Below are positions 9,047 to 18,031 of a DNA stretch of 64,000 nucleotides, piece by piece (the stretch's first letter is position 1; the number at the start of each line of letters is the position of its first letter). A model generated the notes under the pieces. It made no database searches. It worked only from the letters and a program-made list of their open reading frames with translations, and was not told the origin of the DNA. The position numbers were made by a program, and so were the translations under genes. The stretch spans positions 1,302,001 through 1,366,000 of the forward strand of contig CP181261.1 of assembly GCA_047833665.1 (NCBI GenBank). Reading direction: 5' to 3'. The stretch is from Caproicibacter sp047833665. GTDB taxonomy: Bacteria; Bacillota; Clostridia; Oscillospirales; Acutalibacteraceae.

Positions 9047-9829
9047 TTGAATATTATCGTTTGCATAAAACAGGTACCAAACACAAATGAAGTTAAGCTG
9101 GACCCTAAAACCGGAACACTAATCCGCGAAGGTGTACCGTCTATTATCAATCCGGATGATAAAGCAGGGTTGGAAGCGGCACTCCGCTTAAAAGATTCAC
9201 AAGGAGCTCATGTCACAGTTCTTTCCATGGGACCGCCGCAGGCGGAAACCGCACTGCGCGAAGCACTTGCCATGGGTGCTGATGAAGCGGTGTTAGTTAC
9301 AGACCGTGCGTTTGGTGGCGCGGATACATGGGCTACTGCTTACACAATTTCTGCGGCTTTGAAAACCATGGATTATGATCTTATTATCACAGGCCGTCAA
9401 GCAATTGACGGTGATACCGCACAGGTAGGTCCGCAGATTTCCGAAAACCTGAACATTACCAACATCAGCTATGCGGAAGATATCAAAGTGGAAGGCGATT
9501 CTGTTATCGTCAAAAGGCAGTTTGAAGACCGCTATCATATCATCAAGGCTAAAATGCCCTGCCTGATTACCGCATTGAGCGAGCTTAATGAGCCACGCTA
9601 CATGACCCCGGGCGGAATTTTCGATGCTTATCAAAAAGAGATTAAGATTATTACTCGCAAAGATCTCGATGTTGACGACAGCTGCCTCGGCCTGAAAGGT
9701 TCGCCGACTCGCGTGGTCAAAACGTTCACTAAGAGCGCAAAGGCTGCGGGTACCGTAGTCAACAATCTGAATCCTCAGGAAGCGGCCGAGTACATGCTCG
9801 AAAAGCTCAAAGAAAAATTCATTATATAG
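9047..9829 (+). CDS. etfB: Electron transfer flavoprotein beta subunit
   Basis: Small subunit of the Etf dimer. In bifurcating Etf this subunit carries the FAD where NADH is oxidised. Signatures: N-terminal NIIVCIKQVPNTNEVK, the DTAQVGPQISENL loop and the ETF-beta consensus block EDRYHIIKAKMPCLITALSELNEPRYM (in part). The gene uses a TTG start at 9047 after AAGGAGGG. 260 residues. Confidence 0.94.
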   Translation: MNIIVCIKQVPNTNEVKLDPKTGTLIREGVPSIINPDDKAGLEAALRLKDSQGAHVTVLSMGPPQAETALREALAMGADEAVLVTDRAFGGADTWATAYTISAALKTMDYDLIITGRQAIDGDTAQVGPQISENLNITNISYAEDIKVEGDSVIVKRQFEDRYHIIKAKMPCLITALSELNEPRYMTPGGIFDAYQKEIKIITRKDLDVDDSCLGLKGSPTRVVKTFTKSAKAAGTVVNNLNPQEAAEYMLEKLKEKFII

Positions 9830-9847
9830 TTGAAAGTGGTGAGCGAG

Positions 9848-10867
9848 ATGGATATTCAGGAATATAAAGGCGTTTATGTATTTGTCCAGCAGGTGGACGG
9901 TCAAGTGGCCGGTGTCTCCCACGAGCTGCTCGGTAAGGCTAAAGAACTTGCAAAGGATATGGAAACAGAAGTAACCGCAATTTTGCTCGGCTATAACGTT
10001 TCCGGTTTGTGCAAGGATTTGGCAAGCTATGGTGCAGATAAAATTGTAATGGTGGATAATAAAGATTTGGAACTCTATTCCACCAAACCATATACTTACT
10101 GCCTTTGCCAGATTATTGAGAAATACAAACCTGCAGTTGTTCTCTACGGCGCCACTGCGATTGGCCGTGATCTTGCTCCGCGCGTGGCTGCTAGAATTCG
10201 TACCGGTTTGACTGCGGACTGCACAAAGTTGGATGTAGCAGACGATGGTACCAAGAATCTTAGGATGACCCGTCCGGCATTTGGCGGCAACATTATGGCT
10301 ACTATTGTTTGCCCGGATTATCGTCCGCAGATGGCGACGGTTCGTCCGGGAGTTATGCAGAAGATTAAACCGATTGAGAACGCTTCTGCTCCGGTTGAGC
10401 AATTGGATATTGAAATTCCTGCCTCTGAGAAAGATGTTGAGATTCTGGAAGTTATCAAGAAAGAATCTCAAAAAATGGATATCCAGGATGCGAAGATTCT
10501 GGTATCCGGAGGCCGTGGCATGGGCTGCCCGGAGAACTTCAAACTGTTAGAAGATTTGGCTGAAGCACTTGGCGGAGCCGTGAGTTCTTCCAGAGCCTGT
10601 GTTGATGCCGGTTGGGTAGAAAAGGACATCCAGGTTGGCCAGACCGGTAAAACAGTTCGTCCGAATCTCTACATTGCCTGCGGTATTTCCGGTGCAATCC
10701 AGCACTTGGCCGGTATGGAAGAGTCCGATATCATCATGGCGATTAATAAAGATGAAAGCGCTCCAATCTTTGAAGTTGCTGACTTTGGTATTGTCGGTGA
10801 TGCTCTTAAGATTCTTCCTCTGTTTACAGAAGAAGTTAAAAAGGCAATGGCTGAACGTAAAAAATAA
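9848..10867 (+). CDS. etfA: Electron transfer flavoprotein alpha subunit
   Basis: Large subunit of Etf, carrying the electron-transferring FAD in its C-terminal domain: VSGGRGMGCPENF (about 224), SRACVDAGW, QVGQTGKTVRPNLYIACGIS (in part) and a closing INKDESAPIFEVADFGIVGD. The frame is open from a TTG at 9830, but the ATG at 9848 matches the usual N-terminus (MDIQEYKGVYVFVQQ) and has a GTGGTGAG SD. It is the last gene of the operon, followed by a strong hairpin. Confidence 0.93.
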   Translation: MDIQEYKGVYVFVQQVDGQVAGVSHELLGKAKELAKDMETEVTAILLGYNVSGLCKDLASYGADKIVMVDNKDLELYSTKPYTYCLCQIIEKYKPAVVLYGATAIGRDLAPRVAARIRTGLTADCTKLDVADDGTKNLRMTRPAFGGNIMATIVCPDYRPQMATVRPGVMQKIKPIENASAPVEQLDIEIPASEKDVEILEVIKKESQKMDIQDAKILVSGGRGMGCPENFKLLEDLAEALGGAVSSSRACVDAGWVEKDIQVGQTGKTVRPNLYIACGISGAIQHLAGMEESDIIMAINKDESAPIFEVADFGIVGDALKILPLFTEEVKKAMAERKK

Positions 10868-10886
10868 GCAGTTTTCCCAATGTAAT

Positions 10887-10923
10887 AAAAGCCTGACATA
10901 TCCTTTGATATGTCAGGCTTTTT
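10887..10923. terminator. Bidirectional terminator between etfA and the minus-strand DUF6054 gene
   Basis: Stem AAAAGCCTGACATATC / GATATGTCAGGCTTTTT with a short loop. It has T runs on both strands and so can end both converging transcripts. Confidence 0.85.
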
Positions 10924-10943
10924 CATATATAAAGAGTGTGTTT

Positions 10944-11282
10944 TTAGTATCCCATGCGCTGAAGGCTATTTTCCACAATATTTGTTAATTTCGTCTCAGC
11001 ACCCCAACTGATGTTGAAAAGGACTCCGTTTCCTCCGCCAGCACCGATAGCGGAAATAAAAATCTGGTCGTTATTGCTAACTACGGTCAAATTTAGACTA
11101 GCGCGGCTTTTGTTTCTCATAAAATATTTATCATATACACGCACAGCAATTTTAGTATTTCCACATTGAAAATCGCTCTCATCCACCAGATTCATGCTAA
11201 GCCCATTCTCTAGAATATCATGCTCAAGATTTGCGACAATTGCATCAAAATTTCCAGTTATTTGCTTTTCAAATTTTGCCAT
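10944..11282 (-). CDS. Small DUF6054-like protein
   Basis: 112 residues. It resembles the Firmicutes family DUF6054 in layout: an N-terminal MAKFEKQITGNFD, a central CGNTKIAVRVYDKYFMRNKSR and an Ala/Gly-rich FISAIGAGGGNG near the C-terminus, ending in an amphipathic helix. The function is unknown. No signal peptide or membrane segment. SD AGGAGG precedes the ATG. It lies 87 bp after the cysteine desulfurase gene on the same strand and may be the last gene of that transcript. The family assignment is from memory of its motif order. Confidence 0.65.
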   Translation of the reverse strand: MAKFEKQITGNFDAIVANLEHDILENGLSMNLVDESDFQCGNTKIAVRVYDKYFMRNKSRASLNLTVVSNNDQIFISAIGAGGGNGVLFNISWGAETKLTNIVENSLQRMGY

Positions 11283-11369
11283 TTGTTATCCTCCTAAAAT
11301 ATGCGGTGCTGTGCTACGATAAAGCACAGAGTTCCTTGTTCGACGGTCTCAATTCCAAAACACATGCTA

Positions 11370-12515
11370 TCACAGGGAAGAAAGTGAGCGGACTTTTTGA
11401 ATGGCCGTTGGTAAAATACGAAGAATTTCGTTCACTTCTTCTTCTGTATTTTGGTAGGATAAGGTTAGCCGCAGGGAGCCGCGTGCCAGTTTGGGTGGCA
11501 AGCCAATGGAACGAAGGACATGGCTCGGTTCCAGAGATCCGGCAGTGCAGGCGGAGCCTGCGGATGCACAAATTCCATTTTGGTCCAAAAGCAGAAGGAG
11601 AGATTGGGCTTCCACATTTTCAAAACTTAAATTTACATTGCCAGGTAACCGTTGAACAGGATCCCCGTTTAAATAGGAACCGGGAATTTTCAATGCTCCC
11701 TCGATCAATTGGTCACGCAAGCGGGATAATCGGGACGCGTTTTCTTTCTGTTTTTCACAAGATTCTTTCAATGCGGCAGCAAGGCCGACGATACCAGCCA
11801 CATTCTCCGTGCCTGCACGCATGCCGCGTTCCTGCGCACCGCCGTCTAGCATGGAGGAAATTCCGGACCCTTTGCGAATATATAGCACGCCGACACCTTT
11901 CGGTCCGTGAAATTTATGAGCGGAAAGAGAGAGTAAATCCACATTCATTGCCTGCACGTCAAGGGGCAAAATACCGGCTGCCTGCACAGCGTCCGTGTGG
12001 AATAAAACACCGGCCGCACGGCAAATAGCTCCGATTTGTGCAATCGGCTGAATCGTTCCAATTTCATTATTCGCAGTCATGATTGTAACCAGTGCGGTAT
12101 CCGGCCTTAAAGCGGCTTGAACTTCATCGGGCTGAACAATGCCGTTTTTGTGCACAGAAAGCATTGTAGAGGAAAATCCTTCTTTTTTTAGAGAGTCAAT
12201 AGAATGCAGAACCGCATGATGTTCAAACTCTGTGGTAATCAGATGTGTTTTTCCGTTTTCTTTTCCTTTTTTGGCAGACATCTTAATTGCCCAGTTATCG
12301 CTTTCAGAACCGCCGGAGGTGAAAAAAATTTCGTCAGGGCGTGCATTTAAGCATTCTGCAACGGTTTCTCTTGCTGTTTCCAAAGCTTTTTTTGCCCGAC
12401 GCCCGGCTTTGTATAGACTGGAGGGATTGCCAAATTCTTGTGAAAAATAGGGGAGCATCGCTTTTAGCGCTGATTCCGAGACGGGAGTCGTTGCTGCGTT
12501 GTCCACATAAATCAT
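11370..12515 (-). CDS. Cysteine desulfurase (NifS/IscS family)
   Basis: PLP enzyme taking sulfur from cysteine for Fe-S clusters or tRNA thiolation. Signatures: MIYVDNAATTP at the N-terminus, TSGGSESDNWAIK, HTDAVQAAG (His and Asp at the cofactor), the PLP lysine in SLSAHKFHGPKGVGVLYI (about 200) and the mobile-loop Cys in ICASAGSACTAG (about 320). 381 residues, group I type. The start codon overlaps the rnhA stop as ATGA, with GGAGG upstream. No scaffold or thiouridylase gene is adjacent, so the sulfur acceptor is unclear. Confidence 0.93.
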   Translation of the reverse strand: MIYVDNAATTPVSESALKAMLPYFSQEFGNPSSLYKAGRRAKKALETARETVAECLNARPDEIFFTSGGSESDNWAIKMSAKKGKENGKTHLITTEFEHHAVLHSIDSLKKEGFSSTMLSVHKNGIVQPDEVQAALRPDTALVTIMTANNEIGTIQPIAQIGAICRAAGVLFHTDAVQAAGILPLDVQAMNVDLLSLSAHKFHGPKGVGVLYIRKGSGISSMLDGGAQERGMRAGTENVAGIVGLAAALKESCEKQKENASRLSRLRDQLIEGALKIPGSYLNGDPVQRLPGNVNLSFENVEAQSLLLLLDQNGICASAGSACTAGSLEPSHVLRSIGLPPKLARGSLRLTLSYQNTEEEVNEILRILPTAIQKVRSLSSL

Positions 12516-12967
12516 ATATTGTTGCCTCCGTGCCTATGCTTTTCAGCTTCTGCTACAGCTAGACGGTCACAGATTTCATTTTCCGGGTGTCCGGCATGTC
12601 CCTTAACCCAGTTCACCGTCACATGATGTATTTCCAGAAGTTTTAATAAAACTTCCCATAAATCACTGTTCAAAGCCGGTTTCTTGTCTGCCTTAATCCA
12701 CCCGCGCTTTTGCCAGCTTTTTGCCCAGCCTTTGGTGATGGCGTCACAGACATAGCGGGAGTCGCTGGTTAAAATAACTTCACATGGCTCACGGAGCTGC
12801 CGCAATGCTTCGATTACACCGGTCAGCTCCATTCTGTTGTTTGTGGTCACGGCTTCACCGCCGCTCAATCTTTTCTCCCTGTTGCCATAGCGCAAAATTG
12901 CTCCCCAACCGCCCGGGCCGGGGTTTCCGCTGCAAGCGCCATCTGTAAATATTTCAACCCGCTTCAT
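12512..12967 (-). CDS. rnhA: Ribonuclease HI
   Basis: Cleaves RNA in RNA-DNA hybrids. Catalytic DEDD set: VEIFTDGACSGNPGPGGWGA (first Asp), NNRMELTGVIEAL (Glu), LTSDSRYVCDAI (Asp) and HAGHPENEICDRLA (last Asp and basic loop). About 151 residues, normal for the one-domain type. The frame is open to 13027, but a promoter (-35 at 13022-13027, -10 at 12999-13004) would start transcription near 12992, so the ATG ATG pair at 12965-12970 is the real start. It is first of three minus-strand genes. Confidence 0.93.
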   Translation of the reverse strand: MKRVEIFTDGACSGNPGPGGWGAILRYGNREKRLSGGEAVTTNNRMELTGVIEALRQLREPCEVILTSDSRYVCDAITKGWAKSWQKRGWIKADKKPALNSDLWEVLLKLLEIHHVTVNWVKGHAGHPENEICDRLAVAEAEKHRHGGNNI

Positions 12968-12998
12968 CATATCACCATACGTCTTTCGATTTTTTGTC

Positions 12999-13027
12999 AT
13001 TATATCACAAAGGCTTTCAGTATACAA
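12999..13027 (-). promoter_or_regulatory. Sigma-A promoter of rnhA (minus strand)
   Basis: On the minus strand: TTGTAT (13022-13027), 17-bp spacer, TATAAT (12999-13004). It rules out the longer rnhA reading and is divergent from the RNase J promoter about 120 bp away. Confidence 0.65.
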
Positions 13028-13120
13028 ATGTCAGATATCACGCATATAAATTTTTTCTCAATGTTTGTGATTAGTGATTGTGGGATTGGTTATAATATAA
13101 TCTGCAAAAAGAAAATCATG

Positions 13121-13206
13121 TTGACAGCTTATGGGAATCAAGGTACAATGTAAAGGATATTAGTATTTAGTTTTAGGCGATTCGCGGGGATAATCCCGCT
13201 TTTTTG
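13121..13206 (+). promoter_or_regulatory. Promoter and leader hairpin of the RNase J operon
   Basis: TTGACA (13121-13126), 17-bp spacer, TACAAT (13144-13149). About 30 nt into the transcript lies GCGGGGATAATCCCGC followed by six T (13184-13206), a short terminator-like hairpin that could attenuate the operon. The leader continues for about 150 nt with no ORF or known riboswitch that I can recognise. Confidence 0.6.
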
Positions 13207-13356
13207 CACATATAGAAGCAGTTCTATACATTTTTGCGCGGGCCCGGTGCAGCGTAGAAAAATAAAAATTAAAAAATAGAGGGGAGCCAGGTCCGTTTGA
13301 CCCGATTGTCGACGGATTCTACATGGCTGTGCTCAAAAAACGATGGAGGTCATTTT

Positions 13357-15510
13357 GTGACAGAAAGACAATTTAATAGTTCGGCTGACAGCCAGAGTGA
13401 GGAAACTCAAAAAGTTGAAGCGGGGATGGGAAAACTGTATCAAAAAATCACGTTGCCCCAACCGCCGGCGCAGGAGCAGGAACAAGCAAATCCTGCCGCT
13501 CGGCAAAGCAAGCGCAGAAGCGTGAAGAAAACCACTGGCACCGAGAACTCTGCGGAACACAGGAATGTGGGTCGGCAATCCAAGGCAGAACATTCGTCTG
13601 TGCCGCAAAAACAGCAGGGGGCGGAAGCAAAACAAAATGCTGATTCTGCGCACCAAACGGAAGCTAAGACGAAGAAAGGAACACGCCAGCAGAATGGTCA
13701 AAAGCAGCGCAGCAGGCAAAAGAATGCTTCAAAGCAGCCTTTAACGGCCATTCAGAAAACCGTTCAGCAGTATCTGGCGGAACAGTCAGCCAAAGAAAAG
13801 AAAGCAGCCGCCCAGAAAAAACGTGGGCGCAAAGGTCGGCAGAATCAGCAAAAGCCGTCCATTAAAGCCTATTTCCTTGGTGGTTTGAACGAAGTCGGAA
13901 AGAACTTTACCCTATATGAATGCGAAAACGATATGGTAATCGTTGATTGTGGAATGGCTTTTCCGGACGGCGACATGCTTGGCGTGGATTTAGTGATTCC
14001 CGATTTTACCTTCGTGGAGCGCAATGCCGATAAAATTCGAGGTATTGTTCTCACTCATGGGCATGAAGACCACATCGGTGCATTGCCTTATTTGCTGAAA
14101 AAGGTCAATGTCCCAATTTTTGGAACTCCGTTTACTCTTGCGCTGGTTAACAGCAAACTAAAAGAGCATGGCCTTCAGAATTCTGTGAAGGCTGTTGTTG
14201 TTCAGCCAGGTGAGCATGCTCAGCTTGGCTGCATGGATATTGAATTTATTCACGTGAACCATTCTGTGCCGGACGCGGTGGCCGTTGCAATTCATTCTCC
14301 CGCAGGTATTGTGGTTCATACCGGTGACTTTAAAATTGATTGCACACCGGCTATGGGAAAAATGATTGATCTTGGACGCTTTGCTGAACTTGGCAATGAA
14401 GGGGTACTAGCACTGCTGTCGGATTCCACCAACGCGGAACGAGAAGGCTATACCAGTTCAGAGAGCAAGGTTGACAGTTCTTTTGATATGCTCTTTAAAG
14501 AGGCGGAAGACAGACGCATCATCATTGCAACATTTGCTTCCAATGTCAGCCGTGTGCAGCAAATTATTAACTGCGCGGTTAAATATGGGCGAAAAGTGGC
14601 ACTCTCCGGCAGAAGCATGATTAATGTCATGACAATTGGTGTGGAACTGGGATATTTGGATGTTCCTAAAGGAGTGCTCATCGATATCGACATGCTCAAC
14701 CGCTATCCAAAAGAGCAAGTGGTGCTTGTCACAACGGGTAGTCAGGGTGAGCCAATGAGTGCGCTGACGCGGATGGCTTTTGCGGATCATCGTAAGGTGG
14801 AAGTAGGCCCCGGGGACTTTATCATTATTTCTGCTCGTCCGATCCCCGGCAATGAGAAAACCATCGGCAATGTGATTGATGAATTAATGAAGCGCGGCTG
14901 CCGCGTTGTGTATGAGTCGATGTATGAGGTACATGTTTCCGGCCACGCGTGTCAGGAAGAACTTAAGCTGATGCAGGGTATTGTCAAGCCCAAATATTTT
15001 ATTCCCATCCACGGTGAACAGAAAATGCTCCGCAAAAATGCGGAACTATCCTACGCAATGGGCAGGGACCCGAGAAATGTGTTCATTGGGGATATCGGCG
15101 ACGTTGTGGAAATTAATGAAAATTATATGAAGCGTCTTGCGCCGGTTCCGGCCGGACGTGTGTTGGTGGATGGTTTAGGCGTCGGTGATGTCGGAAGCAT
15201 TGTTCTGCGAGACCGCAAGCATCTTGCTGAAGATGGGCTGATTGTAGTCGTTTGCACAATTTCATGCACGGATGGGCATATTATATCGGGACCGGATGTT
15301 GTATCCCGCGGATTTGTATATGTCCGCGAATCCGAACCATTGCTTGATGAGGCGCGTGATTTGGTTTCATCCGTTTTGCAGAGATGCGCAGAAAATAAGA
15401 TTCATGACTGGGGTACGCTTAAAACACAAATTAAAGATGATTTGTCCCGTCTTCTGTATAACCGCACGCGCCGCAGTCCGATGGTTTTGCCCATTATTAT
15501 GGAAGTGTAA
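13357..15510 (+). CDS. rnj: Ribonuclease J with a long Lys/Gln/Ala-rich N-terminal extension
   Basis: Metallo-beta-lactamase/beta-CASP nuclease for mRNA decay and 5' trimming. The catalytic region starts near residue 168 (KAYFLGGLNEVGKN). It has the motif THGHEDHIGALPYL (about 232), HVNHSVPDAVAV, HTGDFKIDCTP, LLSDSTNAEREGYT, TTGSQGEPMSAL and the beta-CASP block PKYFIPIHGEQKML, then a C-terminal domain. The first 165 residues are low complexity with repeated QSKRRS-like basic stretches, far longer than in B. subtilis RNase J. A TTG at 13297 keeps the frame open, but the GTG at 13357 has GGAGG seven bases upstream. First gene of an operon through ftsH. Confidence 0.93.
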   Translation: MTERQFNSSADSQSEETQKVEAGMGKLYQKITLPQPPAQEQEQANPAARQSKRRSVKKTTGTENSAEHRNVGRQSKAEHSSVPQKQQGAEAKQNADSAHQTEAKTKKGTRQQNGQKQRSRQKNASKQPLTAIQKTVQQYLAEQSAKEKKAAAQKKRGRKGRQNQQKPSIKAYFLGGLNEVGKNFTLYECENDMVIVDCGMAFPDGDMLGVDLVIPDFTFVERNADKIRGIVLTHGHEDHIGALPYLLKKVNVPIFGTPFTLALVNSKLKEHGLQNSVKAVVVQPGEHAQLGCMDIEFIHVNHSVPDAVAVAIHSPAGIVVHTGDFKIDCTPAMGKMIDLGRFAELGNEGVLALLSDSTNAEREGYTSSESKVDSSFDMLFKEAEDRRIIIATFASNVSRVQQIINCAVKYGRKVALSGRSMINVMTIGVELGYLDVPKGVLIDIDMLNRYPKEQVVLVTTGSQGEPMSALTRMAFADHRKVEVGPGDFIIISARPIPGNEKTIGNVIDELMKRGCRVVYESMYEVHVSGHACQEELKLMQGIVKPKYFIPIHGEQKMLRKNAELSYAMGRDPRNVFIGDIGDVVEINENYMKRLAPVPAGRVLVDGLGVGDVGSIVLRDRKHLAEDGLIVVVCTISCTDGHIISGPDVVSRGFVYVRESEPLLDEARDLVSSVLQRCAENKIHDWGTLKTQIKDDLSRLLYNRTRRSPMVLPIIMEV

Positions 15511-15542
15511 TCATCCCGGATCAGTTTTAAGGGGTAATCAGT

Positions 15543-17522
15543 TTGAAAAGAAAAGTATGGGCTTCCTCTCCAATTTTGTTTGTCCTTTCAGCGGCTCTGC
15601 TGGTGATGGCAGGTCTGAGCTGGTTTTGGAATACCATCATCTTTGTTGCGGAAATTTCACTTGCAATCGTGTCTTTTGCGGTTGTTGTGATTGTGAACCG
15701 CCATTTTAAATCGTATATTTCCTATGCGGCTAAGAGCGTAGGAGAGGCCTTAGTTGGGGATCGGTACCGTTCCCTGCAGCAATTTGCACTGCCTGTTGCC
15801 ATTGTTGGCGATGAAGGAGACATCATCTGGGTAAACAATGCTTTTTTGGAGCAGGTCAGCGCAAATAAGGAATGTCGCGGCGACAATATTATGAAGTTTA
15901 TCTATCCTGCTACGAAGGAGCAAATTCTGTCCTCCGCAGGGATCGATGTGACATTTGGTTCGCGGCGATACACGGTGTACGGCATACAAACGGATGCGGG
16001 AAGTGCCCTGTATTTTCTGGATAACACGGCTTTTTGGGAAATTAGCCGCAATTATGAGGAAAGCCGCCCGATTGTCATGCTGGCAAGTTTTGATAATCGA
16101 GAGGAATTGACTAGGAATTCAAGTTCCAGCGAGGAAACCAGATTAACTTCCGAAGTGGAAGAAGTCTTAAATCGCTGGGCACAGACCTTAGGCGGTTTTT
16201 TTAAACGTATCAGTGGAGGACGTTATCTGATTTTAACAGATGAAGCACATCTCCGCGCGGAAATGAAAAAGCGTTTTCCGGTACTCGACGCGGTGCGAGA
16301 TATCAAAACGGAGGAACGAATGTGCGCTACGGTATCCATCGGTGTTGCCCGCGGGGCGAAAAACCTGCAGGAGGCAGATGATTGGGCTCGAAATGCGCTT
16401 AGCATGGCTCTTGGCCGCGGCGGCGATCAAGTCGCGGTCAAGCAGTCTAAAAATACATATGAATTTTTCGGCGGACTTTCCAGCGGAGTGGAAAAGAGAG
16501 ATTCTGTGCGCACACGCGTTTTTGCAGCGTCTATTTCGGATGATATCAAAGAGAGCGACATTGTTTTGATCATGGGGCATAAATATTCAGACCTAGACTG
16601 TGTCGGCGCGGCGATTGGTATGTGGAATGTTGCCTGCAAGACACTTCACCGCCCCGCTTATATTGTCTTAAATCAAGCGCAGAGTCTAGCGTCCCCGCAG
16701 ATTACGGCACTGCAAAACACTTATCCGGATGAAAAGATTTTTATTACTCCGCAGGAAGCACAAATTTTGGCAACGCAAAGCAGCATGCTTGTGGTAGTCG
16801 ATACGCATTCGCAGGATTTTGTGGAGAGTGCGGAGCTTTTGCAGGCTGTTTCGCGCGTTGTTGTCATTGACCATCACCGCATGATGGTTCGGCACATTGA
16901 AAATGCGCTGGTCTTTTTTCATGAACCGTATGCAAGTTCCACCTGTGAAATGGTAACGGATCTTCTGCGGTATATCGGGGATAGTCAACTGACCCAGACA
17001 GAAGCGGAGGCTTTGCTTTCCGGTATTATGCTGGATACTAAAAATTTCGTCCTGAAAACCGGCGCACGTACGTTTGAGGCTGCGGCATTTCTCCGCCGTA
17101 AAGGAGCAAATACCGTAAATGTTAAACGTATGTTTTCCAATTCAATTGAAGCTTATAAGGCAAAATATAAAATTGTTTCCAATGCGGAGATTTTCGGACG
17201 CTGCGCTGTGGCATCCACCGAAAAAGAATTCCCAGATATTCGTATTGCCTCAGCACAAGCGGCGGATGAGCTGCTTTCCATTCAGGGAATTGATGCGTCA
17301 TTTGTTTTGTTCCCCACAGGAGATGCAATCAATATTTCTGCGCGTTCCCTTGGTGAAGTGAATGTTCAGCTTATCATGGAAGCTTTAGGCGGAGGGGGAC
17401 ACCTAACCATGGCCGGTGCACAGCTGAATAGTCTGACGGTGGCTGAGGCGAGGGAACGCTTAATTGAAGTCATTCAGGGGTTTATGGAGAAAACATCCAA
17501 TCATACAAACGAAAATTCTTAA
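15543..17522 (+). CDS. gdpP: Cyclic-di-AMP phosphodiesterase, GdpP/YybT type
   Basis: Membrane-bound phosphodiesterase hydrolysing c-di-AMP. Two N-terminal membrane helices (about 8-55) are followed by a PAS-like region (about 75-155), a degenerate GGDEF domain (about 170-310, no GGDEF motif; ALGRGGDQ in its place) and the DHH/DHHA1 catalytic part: GHKYSDLDCVGAAIG, VVVDTHSQ, VVIDHHRM and GGGGHLTMAGAQ. 659 residues matches the family. TTG start at 15543 with AAGGGG upstream. The order gdpP-rplI-dnaB is the classic Firmicutes arrangement. Confidence 0.95.
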   Translation: MKRKVWASSPILFVLSAALLVMAGLSWFWNTIIFVAEISLAIVSFAVVVIVNRHFKSYISYAAKSVGEALVGDRYRSLQQFALPVAIVGDEGDIIWVNNAFLEQVSANKECRGDNIMKFIYPATKEQILSSAGIDVTFGSRRYTVYGIQTDAGSALYFLDNTAFWEISRNYEESRPIVMLASFDNREELTRNSSSSEETRLTSEVEEVLNRWAQTLGGFFKRISGGRYLILTDEAHLRAEMKKRFPVLDAVRDIKTEERMCATVSIGVARGAKNLQEADDWARNALSMALGRGGDQVAVKQSKNTYEFFGGLSSGVEKRDSVRTRVFAASISDDIKESDIVLIMGHKYSDLDCVGAAIGMWNVACKTLHRPAYIVLNQAQSLASPQITALQNTYPDEKIFITPQEAQILATQSSMLVVVDTHSQDFVESAELLQAVSRVVVIDHHRMMVRHIENALVFFHEPYASSTCEMVTDLLRYIGDSQLTQTEAEALLSGIMLDTKNFVLKTGARTFEAAAFLRRKGANTVNVKRMFSNSIEAYKAKYKIVSNAEIFGRCAVASTEKEFPDIRIASAQAADELLSIQGIDASFVLFPTGDAINISARSLGEVNVQLIMEALGGGGHLTMAGAQLNSLTVAEARERLIEVIQGFMEKTSNHTNENS

Positions 17523-17540
17523 ATCATAAGGAGGTACCCG

Positions 17541-17990
17541 ATGAAAGTAGTATTGCTTCAGGATGTGAAAGGAACCGGTAAAAAGGGTGAATTGGTTCAG
17601 GTTAGTGACGGTTATGCAAGAAATTTTCTGCTGCCGCGCAAATTGGCAAAAGAAGCGAATGCACAAGTGATGAGCGAACTGAAAAGTGCGGAATCCGCCA
17701 GAAAATGGCGCATTCAGAAAGAAACGGAAGAAGCGAAGGCGGCCGCCGCTTCCATTAACGGAAAGACGATTCGTCTTTTTGCAAAAGCGGGACAGGGCGG
17801 AAGACTTTTCGGTTCGATTACATCGAAAGAAATTGCAGAGGAACTGAAAAAGAGTTTCAATGTGAATGTGGATAAGCGTAAAATTGTGCTCGATGGTGAC
17901 ATCCGCGCTTTTGGTACCTATGAATGTGAGGTAAAACTTTATACCGGAGTTTCTGCCAAAATTTATGTTCTGGTTGGAGAACAGCAGTAA
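17541..17990 (+). CDS. rplI: 50S ribosomal protein bL9
   Basis: Large-subunit protein. The N-terminal L9 signature is MKVVLLQDVKGTGKKGELVQVSDGYARNFLLPRKLA (read in part), followed by the long connecting helix and the C-terminal rRNA-binding domain with GRLFGSITSKEIAE. 149 residues, standard length. SD AAGGAGG. Lies 18 bp after gdpP. Confidence 0.98.
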   Translation: MKVVLLQDVKGTGKKGELVQVSDGYARNFLLPRKLAKEANAQVMSELKSAESARKWRIQKETEEAKAAAASINGKTIRLFAKAGQGGRLFGSITSKEIAEELKKSFNVNVDKRKIVLDGDIRAFGTYECEVKLYTGVSAKIYVLVGEQQ

Positions 17991-18031
17991 AATAAATATT
18001 AAATTGATTTTCAGGAAAGGGAGGGTACAAA

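Noticed and set aside
9293..10471. Minus-strand ORF of 392 residues over etfB and etfA
   Set aside because: It spans two certain genes in antisense and contains no family motif; the length is due to codon bias of the etf genes.
11231..12028. Plus-strand ORF of 265 residues antisense to the cysteine desulfurase
   Set aside because: Shadow frame; no SD and no recognisable domain.
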